NCBI RefSeq assembly: GCF_003664005.1
Contig: NZ_RCCJ01000001.1
Location: forward strand, 744,001 to 808,000
Reading direction: 5' to 3'
DNA from: Hydrogenivirga caldilitoris
GTDB lineage: Bacteria; Aquificota; Aquificia; Aquificales; Aquificaceae
DNA: 64,000 nucleotides
In this document: positions 17,184-25,102 of the stretch, piece by piece
How the letters are laid out: each line of letters starts with the position of its first letter
Numbering within the stretch: position 1 is the stretch's first letter
Program-made: the position numbers and the translations under genes
The notes under the pieces: generated by a model
The model's database searches: none
Seen by the model: the letters and a program-made list of their open reading frames with translations, nothing else
Told to the model about the DNA's origin: nothing

Positions 17184-18578
17184 ATGGAAGTTGACCTCGT
17201 GATAATAGGTGCGGGAAGCGGCGGATATGAAGCTGGGATATACGCGTACAGAAGAGGTATGAGGACGGTTCTCGTTGAGCTTTCACCCGATTCGGTTGGT
17301 GGAAACTGTCTTAACAGAGGTTGCATACCCTCCAAGTACATGAGGCATGGGGCTTACCTCCTTGAGAAGTTTGAAAAGATGGATAGGTGGGGCATACTCC
17401 CAAAGGGATATGACCTTGACTACAGGAAGTTGATGGAAGGAAGGGATGATGTGGTCGTTACGATAAGAGAAAGCTTTAAGAAGTTTGCTGCTCAGATAAA
17501 TCTCCCTATCCTCTATGGAAGAGGTGTGATAAAGGACCCAAACACTGTCTTTGTTGAGGGAGCTGAAGAAACCATAAAGACAAAGTTCATACTGGTGGCA
17601 ACCGGCTCAAGACCTGTGGGTGTTGGCAACCTTATTCCTGATGGCAGGTATGTTGTTGACACCGATCAGATATGGGACATAGACTTTATACCGAAGAGGC
17701 TTCTGATCGTTGGCGGTGGAGCTGTAGGTGTTGAATTTGCCTTTATCTTCAACAGATACGGGTCTAAGGTGACTCTTGTTGAGCTTCAAAGGAGACTGCT
17801 ACCATCGGATGACATACCTGAGGACTCAGGCAGGTACCTCGGTAGGAAACTAAAACAGCTTGGCGTTGAGGTAAAGACTAAGACCACCCTTGAGAGTTGG
17901 GAGAAGACCAACAGCGGTGTAAGGGCAAAACTCTCCGATGGGAGTGAGCTGGAGGCTGACTTCATATTACTTGCCGTTGGGAGGAGTCCAAATACCTCAG
18001 GGTTTGGTCTTGAAGAACTGGGTATTGAGATGGACTCAAAAGGCTTTGTTAGGGTAAACGAGTTCTCTCAAACTAACGTCCCAAACGTGTACGCCTGTGG
18101 AGACATAACTTCCCCTCTTATGCTTGCCCATAAAGCTATGTACGAAGGTAAGATAGCTGTAAATCACATGCTTGGTGGAAGAGACTGGAAGAGAGAGGAC
18201 AGAATAATACCTAAAATTATATACTCTGCCTTTGAAGTAGCAAGCGTTGGCCTCACCGAGGAACAGGCTGAGGATGAAGACCGTGAAGTAGTTGTAGGTG
18301 TCACATCCTTTGTCCCCAACCCAAAGGCTATGGATGACGGTGAAAATGAGGGTTTTGTGAGGATAGTAGCCGATGAAGATACGGGAGAGATACTGGGATG
18401 TCACATAGTTGGTCCTCACGCTGGTGAGCTGATACACCAGATAGTACATATGATGAGAGACCACAAAGATGTAGAGTTTGCATCAAAGAGCATGTATTCT
18501 CATCCGTCCCTATCGGAAGCTATAGGTCAGAGTGCATCGGAGATACATTACGGACCTATTACCTGGGTTAAGAGGTAA
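17184..18578 (+). CDS. lpd: Dihydrolipoamide dehydrogenase family flavoprotein
   Basis: 464 residues; class I FAD/NAD disulfide oxidoreductase. An N-terminal FAD Rossmann motif (IIGAGSGGYEAG) is followed by the redox-active pair C42/C47 in GGNCLNRGCIPSK, an NAD-binding motif (LIVGGGAVGVEFAFIFNRYG), the second FAD motif (VYACGDITSPLMLAHKA) and the dimer-interface His-Glu pair (HPSLSEA). The ribosome site AGGAGGT is strong. No 2-oxoacid dehydrogenase or glycine-cleavage gene is adjacent, so the partner complex (glycine cleavage H protein, or lipoate-binding proteins of sulfur oxidation) is not shown by context. The 3' end overlaps the convergent receiver gene by 11 bp. Confidence 0.92.
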   Translation: MEVDLVIIGAGSGGYEAGIYAYRRGMRTVLVELSPDSVGGNCLNRGCIPSKYMRHGAYLLEKFEKMDRWGILPKGYDLDYRKLMEGRDDVVVTIRESFKKFAAQINLPILYGRGVIKDPNTVFVEGAEETIKTKFILVATGSRPVGVGNLIPDGRYVVDTDQIWDIDFIPKRLLIVGGGAVGVEFAFIFNRYGSKVTLVELQRRLLPSDDIPEDSGRYLGRKLKQLGVEVKTKTTLESWEKTNSGVRAKLSDGSELEADFILLAVGRSPNTSGFGLEELGIEMDSKGFVRVNEFSQTNVPNVYACGDITSPLMLAHKAMYEGKIAVNHMLGGRDWKREDRIIPKIIYSAFEVASVGLTEEQAEDEDREVVVGVTSFVPNPKAMDDGENEGFVRIVADEDTGEILGCHIVGPHAGELIHQIVHMMRDHKDVEFASKSMYSHPSLSEAIGQSASEIHYGPITWVKR

Positions 18579-18918
18579 GCTTAGCAACCAGCTCAGCAGC
18601 CGAGTTGACTATTACACTGTTGGGTACAACTATATCGGCTCCCAGCTCCTGTGCCTTTGATTGAAGAGGGAGGTTCATGTGTCCACAGTAGGTTATGACT
18701 TTAACCTCTGGGTTTTCCTTTTTGAGGTTTTCTAAGAGCTCCAAGCCTCCAAAGCCTTCAAGGTTTATCACGGCTACGCTTATATCCGGATTTTCTTGAA
18801 GTATCTCTTTAGCCTTTGTCCACCTGCTTGCTGAGAACACCTCCCAACCCTGGGATTTTAAGAGAGAGCTCACCTTTGAGGAGGTTATAAGGTTAGAATC
18901 CGATAGAAGCACCTTCAT
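18568..18918 (-). CDS. Stand-alone degenerate receiver (pseudo-receiver) protein
   Basis: 116 residues with the fold pattern of a CheY-like receiver: MKVLLSDSNLITSSKVSSLLKS at the start, then VAVINLEGFGGLELLENL, then VKVITYCGH. D7 is kept, but the phospho-acceptor position is N52 (INLEGFGG instead of DLxMPGMDG), and the usual KP(F/Y) lysine near the C-terminus is replaced (VVPNSV). It is therefore unlikely to be phosphorylated normally. The ATG at 18918 is chosen because the longer frame runs into moeB and adds unrelated residues. It follows moeB by 4 bp on the same strand. Role unknown. Confidence 0.75.
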   Translation of the reverse strand: MKVLLSDSNLITSSKVSSLLKSQGWEVFSASRWTKAKEILQENPDISVAVINLEGFGGLELLENLKKENPEVKVITYCGHMNLPLQSKAQELGADIVVPNSVIVNSAAELVAKLTS

Positions 18919-18922
18919 GGAT

Positions 18923-19738
18923 TTAGAACCTTGCCTCACAGGTGTGGTCATACTCAATAAGCTCTTTGATGGTAGGGTTCTCTCCACAGAGGGGACATCC
19001 GGGGTCTTTCCTTAGTTTTACCTTCCTGAAGTCCATGGACAGTGCGTCCATTATCAACAGCTTTCCAACAAGAGGTTCTCCGATACCAAGAAGAATTTTT
19101 ATAGCTTCCGTTGCCTGTATGCACCCCATTATCCCACCTATTGACCCGAGGATACCAGCCTCCTGACAGGAGGGAACCATTCCGGGAGGTGGAGGCTCAG
19201 GAAAGAGACATCTGTAACAGGGGGAGCTTTCCTTATCCCTGAAGTCAAAAACCGAGCACTGCCCTTCAAACCTGAGCATGGCTGCCGATACAAGCGGCTT
19301 TCCTGCGAAGTAGCAGGCATCATTTATAAGAAATCTTGTGGGGAAGTTGTCTGTCCCGTCAAGAACGACGTCATAGTCCTTTATCAGGTCCATAATGTTT
19401 TCTTTGTTTACCATCTGGTTGTAAGTTATAACTTTGACGTCCGGGTTCAGAAGCTCAAGGGTCTTTCTGGCAGATTCAACCTTGGGAACTCCAACCCTTT
19501 CGGTGGTGTGGAGTATCTGCCTCTGAAGGTTGGAGAAATCCACTACGTCGTAGTCAACTATGCCTATAGTCCCCACACCCGCAGCAGCGAGGTAGAAGAG
19601 CGCAGGAGAGCCAAGACCTCCAGCTCCTATCACGAGAACCTTTGACTTGAGGAGCTTCTCCTGACCTTTTCCTCCTACTTCGGGGAGGATTATGTGCCTT
19701 GCGTACCTCTTTATCTGCTCTTCCGTGAACTGAAACAT
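18923..19738 (-). CDS. moeB: MoeB/ThiF-type sulfur-carrier adenylyltransferase
   Basis: 271 residues; E1-like enzyme that adenylates the C-terminus of MoaD or ThiS for sulfur transfer. Motifs: TEEQIKRYARHIILPEVGGKGQ at the N-terminus, the nucleotide site VIGAGGLGSPALFYLAAAGVG, DGTDNFPTRFLINDAC, two zinc pairs (SPCYRCLF; PGCPLCGE) and the GIMGCIQATEAIKILLG helix. The longer upstream frame is not family-like, so the start is the ATG at 19738. Sequence alone does not separate MoeB from ThiF. A molybdenum enzyme (AioA) in the same window makes MoeB plausible, but the activity may serve both. Confidence 0.88.
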   Translation of the reverse strand: MFQFTEEQIKRYARHIILPEVGGKGQEKLLKSKVLVIGAGGLGSPALFYLAAAGVGTIGIVDYDVVDFSNLQRQILHTTERVGVPKVESARKTLELLNPDVKVITYNQMVNKENIMDLIKDYDVVLDGTDNFPTRFLINDACYFAGKPLVSAAMLRFEGQCSVFDFRDKESSPCYRCLFPEPPPPGMVPSCQEAGILGSIGGIMGCIQATEAIKILLGIGEPLVGKLLIMDALSMDFRKVKLRKDPGCPLCGENPTIKELIEYDHTCEARF

Positions 19739-19801
19739 GCTTAATATGATACAAACTTTTCTCAGGTTAGCAACACGAGAAAGGTCATAATAAATAAGAC
19801 C

Positions 19802-20713
19802 ATGAAGCTCAGAATAGGAACGAGAAAGAGTAAGCTGGCTCTCTGGCAGGCAAACTTTGTAAAGGACTTCCTTGAAAGGAAGTGGGGTGTTCAGGTTGAT
19901 TTGGTAAAGATAACAACTACCGGAGATAAGATTCTTGACTCGCCACTTGCAAAGATAGGAGGTAAGGGGCTCTTTGTAAAGGAGATAGAGCAAGCGCTTA
20001 TGGAGGGCAAGATAGACCTTGCGGTTCACTCCCTTAAAGACGTTCCGATGGTCATCCCGGAAGGTCTCACTCTTGGGGCTGTGACTGAGAGGGAAAACCC
20101 TTACGATGTGCTCCTGTCAAGAAACAGGGAGAGGCTATCGGAACTACCAGAGGGTGCAAAGGTTGGAACATCCTCTTTGAGAAGACAGGTTCAGATAAAG
20201 AGACTCAGGAGAGACCTCAGGGTAGAGGTCTTGAGGGGAAACGTGGACACAAGGGTAAGAAAGCTGAAAGAGGGTCAGTATGAAGCCATAGTTCTTGCCT
20301 ACGCTGCTGTGAAGAGGATGGGTTACGAGGAAGAGATAGCGGAGGTTCTTGACTACTTCATACCTGCAGTCGGACAGGGTAGTCTCGCCATAGAGATAAG
20401 GAAAGGTGACGATGAGACTTACAGACTCATAGAGCCACTGAACCACAAAGAGAGCTATATAAGAGCTGAGTGTGAAAGAGCCTTCTTGAGGAAGCTTGAA
20501 GGTGGATGTCAGGTACCTATAGGTGCCTTTGCCGTAGTAGAGGGTAACACTGTCTCAATAAGGGGTTTCATTTCGGACCTTGAAGGACTTAAATTTATTG
20601 AAGGTGAAGAGAGAGGAAGTTGTGAAGAGGCAAGGGAGGTCGGAGAAAGGCTTGCCAAGAACCTTTTGGACAGGGGTGGCAAGGAGATACTTGAGGAAAT
20701 TTACGGAGGTTAG
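19802..20713 (+). CDS. hemC: Porphobilinogen deaminase (hydroxymethylbilane synthase)
   Basis: 303 residues; polymerises four porphobilinogens to hydroxymethylbilane in heme/siroheme synthesis. Starts directly with [16 protein letters not shown]. Also visible: [59 protein letters not shown] and the cofactor-attachment cysteine in [12 protein letters not shown]. Length normal. Three bases separate it from the HerA-like gene, so the two are probably co-transcribed. A short divergent gap separates it from moeB. Confidence 0.97.
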   Translation: MKLRIGTRKSKLALWQANFVKDFLERKWGVQVDLVKITTTGDKILDSPLAKIGGKGLFVKEIEQALMEGKIDLAVHSLKDVPMVIPEGLTLGAVTERENPYDVLLSRNRERLSELPEGAKVGTSSLRRQVQIKRLRRDLRVEVLRGNVDTRVRKLKEGQYEAIVLAYAAVKRMGYEEEIAEVLDYFIPAVGQGSLAIEIRKGDDETYRLIEPLNHKESYIRAECERAFLRKLEGGCQVPIGAFAVVEGNTVSIRGFISDLEGLKFIEGEERGSCEEAREVGERLAKNLLDRGGKEILEEIYGG

Positions 20714-20716
20714 GTT

Positions 20717-22378
20717 ATGAAGCCGGTCGGTATAGTGCTTGGAACAAAACCCTCTAACCCTCTTGAGTTCTGGGTTGGAGTTGAGAGTGGTAACTACTTA
20801 CAGCTTGACGACGTGGTTATGGTTCGTTCAAGGATAGATGGAAGTTCTCAGGAGATAAGGTTTTACGGTCTCGTTCACGAAGTCCAGAAGTTCCTGGAGG
20901 GTGTTGAGCTGGTTTACGATGCTCAGCTTGTAAACAGCGGTATAGTCCCTGCAAACATAGCCTATATGGCGAGGATAATGGTAACCAGGATAGAACCGGA
21001 GATATTCATACCGCCTACACCGGGGGACCCTGCTTTTAGGGCTCAGGGCATAGACCTTGAGAAAGCCCTTTACTACGACAACATGAAAAACAAGATACCG
21101 GTGGGTTTATCAAGGAGCGGAGATGTGGTCTATCTGAACTACGATTTCCTCAATGGAAGGGAGGGTGCCCACGTTTCTATATCTGGCATGTCTGGAGTTG
21201 CTACAAAAACCTCCTATGCTCTGTTTCTCATGTACTCAATATTTCAGAAGGCTGACGATAGAAGCAGAATTCACGGGCTTATATTTAACGTTAAAGGGAA
21301 AGACCTCCTCTGGATAGATAAGAGAAATAAAAGGTTTGAGGGTAAGTTTGCCCAAGACTTCAAAAAGATGGGGCTTGAACCAAAACCATTCCAGAACGTT
21401 GGTTTCTTCGCTCCTCCTGAGGTTCCGGGAAGTGATATTCCAGCGACCAAGGACAGGCTTGAGGGTATAAATACTTACTGCTGGAGTATGAAAGAGTTTG
21501 CTCAGGAGGGTTTGCTCAGGTTTCTCTTTGCAGAGGGGGATGAAGGAACTTCATCCCTTCACTACGTTATAGACAGGGTTTCTGAAAAACTTCAGCAGCT
21601 TGCCAAGAACAGCCCTCCGGACATACTTATAGACGAAAACGGTAGGGAGATAGAAAGTCTTGATAAACTGAGAGAGATACTTCAGGAAGTTATAGAGGAC
21701 AAGGAAAGTAAAACAGACACGGACAGATACAGGGAGTGGTTCGGTACCGCTGCCACCGCCACCGCCTATGCTTTTCTCAGGAGGTTTCACCACGCTGCCT
21801 CTCATTGCAGAACCCTTATATATGGGCACGAGTCAAAGCCAATAAAGTGGGATAGGACCAGATTGACGGTGGTTGACATATCCGACCTCCATGGTATAGC
21901 CAAGATGTTCGTGGTGGGTTCAATATTAAAGAAGGTATTCAAGGAAAAGGAAGAGAGCGGAAACCCTTACCCTAAAATCTTTGTTGTTCTTGACGAACTA
22001 AATAAGTACGCCCCGAAGGACAGATGGAGTCCTATTAAGGACATCCTCCTTGATATAGCGGAAAGGGGCAGGAGCTTGGGAGTGATACTGATAGGAGCAC
22101 AGCAAACTGCGAGCGAGGTGGAGAAGAGAATAGTTGCAAACGCAGCTATTAAGGTAACAGGTAGGCTTGATAGCTCTGAGGTGCTCAGCAAGGAGTATGA
22201 GTTCCTTACAGGTAACTTCAGGCAAAGGGCTATCATGCTCAAGAAGGGTAGCATGATCCTTTACCAACCGGACATACCAAACCCCGTGATGATAAACTTC
22301 CCCCTTGGACCGTGGGCTACTAAGAAGGAGGAGGTAGAGGAGGAAGTTCATGTTCCAGAGGAGTTTGATAGGTTTTAG
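20717..22378 (+). CDS. HerA-like ATPase (DUF87 family)
   Basis: 553 residues; FtsK/HerA superfamily hexameric ATPase, a DNA-translocating family that in archaea works with the nuclease NurA in end resection. The N-terminal 150 residues look like the HAS beta-barrel (GIVLGTKPSNPLEFWVGV; YDAQLVNSGI). The P-loop is GMSGVATKT, with the usual GK reduced to TK. Walker B is KIFVVLDELNKYAP, followed by a sensor ILIGAQQTASEV and an arginine-rich segment. No nurA gene is adjacent. RBS GGAGGT precedes the start. The 3' end overlaps the amidase gene by 29 bp. Confidence 0.82.
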   Translation: MKPVGIVLGTKPSNPLEFWVGVESGNYLQLDDVVMVRSRIDGSSQEIRFYGLVHEVQKFLEGVELVYDAQLVNSGIVPANIAYMARIMVTRIEPEIFIPPTPGDPAFRAQGIDLEKALYYDNMKNKIPVGLSRSGDVVYLNYDFLNGREGAHVSISGMSGVATKTSYALFLMYSIFQKADDRSRIHGLIFNVKGKDLLWIDKRNKRFEGKFAQDFKKMGLEPKPFQNVGFFAPPEVPGSDIPATKDRLEGINTYCWSMKEFAQEGLLRFLFAEGDEGTSSLHYVIDRVSEKLQQLAKNSPPDILIDENGREIESLDKLREILQEVIEDKESKTDTDRYREWFGTAATATAYAFLRRFHHAASHCRTLIYGHESKPIKWDRTRLTVVDISDLHGIAKMFVVGSILKKVFKEKEESGNPYPKIFVVLDELNKYAPKDRWSPIKDILLDIAERGRSLGVILIGAQQTASEVEKRIVANAAIKVTGRLDSSEVLSKEYEFLTGNFRQRAIMLKKGSMILYQPDIPNPVMINFPLGPWATKKEEVEEEVHVPEEFDRF

Positions 22379-23618
22379 TGTTTTCTTGCTGTTGGTAATC
22401 TTTGCTTTTGGTGAGATCAGGGAAAGCACCTACGGCATATACGATGGTAAGATACGTATAGTATTCAGTCTCACGGAAGGTCGGGACTTCAAGGTGTTTA
22501 CCCTGAATGACCCTCAAAGGATAGTCGTTGATGTGTACGGAGAATACAGAGTAGGACGACTACAATTGCCGGTGGATGTAAAGTACAAGGTTGGAAAACA
22601 CCCGTGGGGCACGAGGATAGTCCTTTACTACAACAGGAACTTCTCCTTGAAGTATTTTTATCTTAGAGACCCTTACAGGATTGTACTTGACATATACAGA
22701 GAGAGTAACGAACTGTATGCGGAGATACTCCAGATAATAGGGGAGGATGGTAGGAAGGTAACAGAACCAAAGGTCGTTGTGGTTGAAGAAAATAAACCTC
22801 CGCAGGTGAAAAATGAACGAAAGGTAGCCGAAGAGAAAGTTAAGGAGGACCCGATAGCTTCCCTTATTGAGAAAGCCAGGTTTCAGCCTGTCATATATGA
22901 AGATAAGGTGATAGTTGTGGACGCAGGACACGGAGGCAAAGATCCAGGTGCCATAGGATATGGAGGGCTGAGAGAAAAGTGGGTAAACCTGGCAATAGCC
23001 AAGAAGGTAGCCCAGTTCCTGCAAGAGGATGAGAGGTTCAAGGTTATCCTTACCCGGGACGGCGATTACTTTATACCCCTTCACAAAAGAGCTGAAATAG
23101 CCCTGAAGAACAAGGCAGACCTATTTATCAGCATCCACTCTGACGCAGCCCCTCACAAGAATCCCAGAGCAAAGGGTACACAGGTATTTGCTCTCTCCTA
23201 CCAGAGAGCTGCTGAGAAGAAGGAACAGATATTAAGCAGCAGACGCTATGCAAAACTTGTTCTGGGAGACGCTGCCGATATCCGCTCCGGGGTCGTCAAA
23301 AAGGTTCTTGCAGACCTTGCCATTGACGTTACCCTTACGGAGAGTGTTTACTTTGCAAGGCTTCTTTCTAACGAGCTGAAGAACGTAATAGGTGAAGATG
23401 TTTACTTTAAAGGTATAAATAGAGCTGGTTTTGCAGTGTTAAAGACTCCAGGCATACCCTCTGTGCTGGTTGAAACAGGCTTCATAACCAATCCATCAGA
23501 AGCCAACAAGCTCAAGGACCCCGAGTTTCAAAGGAAGGTTGCCTGGTCTATATACAGGGCTATAGTTCGCTACTTCTATGGAGAGGACTTCGGTCAAAAA
23601 CTTGTAAAATATGAGTAA
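22350..23618 (+). CDS. amiC: N-acetylmuramoyl-L-alanine amidase with AMIN domain
   Basis: 422 residues; cuts the amide bond between muramic acid and the stem peptide, probably during cell separation. Signal peptide (1-21), AMIN domain (about 25-125; DGKIRIVFSLTEGRDFKVFTL), a Lys/Glu-rich linker, then the Amidase_3 catalytic domain from about 187 with zinc motifs VVDAGHGGKDPGAIG, the ISIHSDAAPHKNPRAKG segment and the catalytic Glu in PSVLVETGFITNPSEA. The start overlaps the HerA-like gene and has AGGAGG upstream. The amiC symbol reflects domain order only. Confidence 0.92.
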   Translation: MFQRSLIGFSVFLLLVIFAFGEIRESTYGIYDGKIRIVFSLTEGRDFKVFTLNDPQRIVVDVYGEYRVGRLQLPVDVKYKVGKHPWGTRIVLYYNRNFSLKYFYLRDPYRIVLDIYRESNELYAEILQIIGEDGRKVTEPKVVVVEENKPPQVKNERKVAEEKVKEDPIASLIEKARFQPVIYEDKVIVVDAGHGGKDPGAIGYGGLREKWVNLAIAKKVAQFLQEDERFKVILTRDGDYFIPLHKRAEIALKNKADLFISIHSDAAPHKNPRAKGTQVFALSYQRAAEKKEQILSSRRYAKLVLGDAADIRSGVVKKVLADLAIDVTLTESVYFARLLSNELKNVIGEDVYFKGINRAGFAVLKTPGIPSVLVETGFITNPSEANKLKDPEFQRKVAWSIYRAIVRYFYGEDFGQKLVKYE

Positions 23619-23639
23619 CTGAGGTTGGGAGGTAGCACA

Positions 23640-24602
23640 GTGTTTCTGATAACTTTGCTCCTCAGTATAGGTATGCTCTATGCGCAGCCGATATTTGACA
23701 CCCTTGGAGAGGTAAAGAGGTTTCCCTTTATAACCTATGAAGAGGTTTGGAGCGGCACACCCGCCGAAACGAAGGAGGCTGCAATTCCTAACGTAATCGT
23801 GACTTACGGGAATGGAGAGGACAAGGAGATTGTGTCCGCAGCTGCGAACATAGCTTACTATCTGGGACAGTGGACAGACGATATGGGGCTTACTCCTCGC
23901 TCTGTCAGAAAGGGAGATTTGCCTTCAATAGCGATGCCTTTGTCAGAGGCTCTAAAAACCGATAAACCTCTGATACTGTTGGGTACTAAGAATACAGTTG
24001 TTAGGAGTTTGGGATTGACCTTCACCAGACCCACCCTGAAGGTTGTGAAGTGGAAGGGAAGACAGGTCCTCGTGGTTGGAGGAAAAAACAGCTCTCAGGT
24101 AGTTTACGCGGCGAATTTCCTAGCCCATAGGGTTGTTGGTTTTAAAGCAGGTGCCTACAAAACCTTCTTCAGCTTTGTAAGGTTGAGGGGGTTGATAGAA
24201 CAGGACAACTATATTGCGGCTTTACATCTTATAAAAGACCCAGCCGGACTCTCTGCTTGCGGGAAGAACATGTCCCTTGCTGCTCCTCAGATTATCAAGT
24301 TTCCTCCACGGGTTAAGGAAGTTGTAACAAAGAGAAACAAAATTATGTACGTTGAGCTCGCAAAGGCACTTGAAAGGAAAGATAAGGAGAGAGCTGTAAA
24401 GCTCTGGAAAGAAGCGATGTTCACCTGCTACCAGTGCCATCAGGGTCTGGGTATAGATAGGCTCAGGAAGTTCAATCCTAATCCTGATATACACTCTAAA
24501 CACCAAAGGATAGCCGCCCAGTACGGTCTTGTTAAGAAGCTTAACGGAGAATACACCTGCACGGCTTGCCATAGCGGAAGAACAGAGATAAGAGGATATT
24601 GA
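23640..24602 (+). CDS. Exported diheme c-type cytochrome with an N-terminal S-layer-like domain
   Basis: 320 residues from the GTG at 23640, chosen because GGGAGGT lies six bases upstream; a TTG at 23625 would add residues before the signal peptide. Signal peptide about 1-15. Residues about 30-190 (VTYGNGEDKEIVSAAANIAYYLGQW ... ILLGTKNTVVRSLG ... VLVVGGKNSSQVVYAANFLA) resemble the alpha/beta units of S-layer or secreted glycosidase N-domains. The C-terminal part has two heme sites, CYQCH at 263 and CTACH at 307. I know no named family with this order. It is exported and probably carries electrons. It overlaps aroK by 4 bp. Confidence 0.8.
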   Translation: MFLITLLLSIGMLYAQPIFDTLGEVKRFPFITYEEVWSGTPAETKEAAIPNVIVTYGNGEDKEIVSAAANIAYYLGQWTDDMGLTPRSVRKGDLPSIAMPLSEALKTDKPLILLGTKNTVVRSLGLTFTRPTLKVVKWKGRQVLVVGGKNSSQVVYAANFLAHRVVGFKAGAYKTFFSFVRLRGLIEQDNYIAALHLIKDPAGLSACGKNMSLAAPQIIKFPPRVKEVVTKRNKIMYVELAKALERKDKERAVKLWKEAMFTCYQCHQGLGIDRLRKFNPNPDIHSKHQRIAAQYGLVKKLNGEYTCTACHSGRTEIRGY

Positions 24603-25102
24603 GGTACGATAAGGTATTCCTAATTGGTTTTATGTGCAGTGGAAAGTCAACCGTTGGAAAGATTCTCGCCCAAAGGCTTTGCTGGAAATTCGTTGACATA
24701 GACGAGGAGATAGAGAAAAGGGAAGGTCTTAGCATACCTGAGATTTTCAGCAGGAGGGGAGAGCCCTACTTCAGAGAACTTGAGCTTGAAGTGCTTAAGG
24801 AACTTTTAGATGAGGAAAAGGTTGTTGTATCCACTGGTGGTGGGCTTGGAGCTAATACTGAAGCAGTTGAGCTTATGAAGAGAAAAGGGTTCGTAGTCTG
24901 GTTGAAGGTCTCCTTTGAGGAATTTATAAAGAGGTGTGGAACAGGGGAAGGCAGACCCCTTCTTCAGAGGGGGAAGGAGGAGCTCAGGAGATTACTTGAG
25001 AGCCGAAATAAAGTTTACTCCATGGCACACCTTCATTTGGAGTCTAAGGAACCCCAGGAGGCTGCCGAGGAGATAATGAAAGCTCTCCTCAGTCAGCCGT
25101 AA
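24599..25102 (+). CDS. aroK: Shikimate kinase
   Basis: 167 residues; phosphorylates shikimate at the 3-hydroxyl in aromatic amino acid synthesis. P-loop GFMCSGKSTVGKILAQRL, shikimate-binding FVDIDEEIEKREGLSIPEIF and RRGEPYFRELE, the STGGG motif and the lid RPLLQRG are all present. The likely start is the TTG at 24599, which overlaps the stop of the cytochrome gene. No ATG occurs before the P-loop. The 3' end overlaps the convergent RND pump gene by 14 bp. Confidence 0.95.
   Translation: MRYDKVFLIGFMCSGKSTVGKILAQRLCWKFVDIDEEIEKREGLSIPEIFSRRGEPYFRELELEVLKELLDEEKVVVSTGGGLGANTEAVELMKRKGFVVWLKVSFEEFIKRCGTGEGRPLLQRGKEELRRLLESRNKVYSMAHLHLESKEPQEAAEEIMKALLSQP

Noticed and set aside
22560-23084. 174-codon minus-strand frame inside the amidase gene
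   Set aside because: Opposite strand of a complete AMIN-amidase gene; composition is unlike neighbouring proteins and no start signal is seen.
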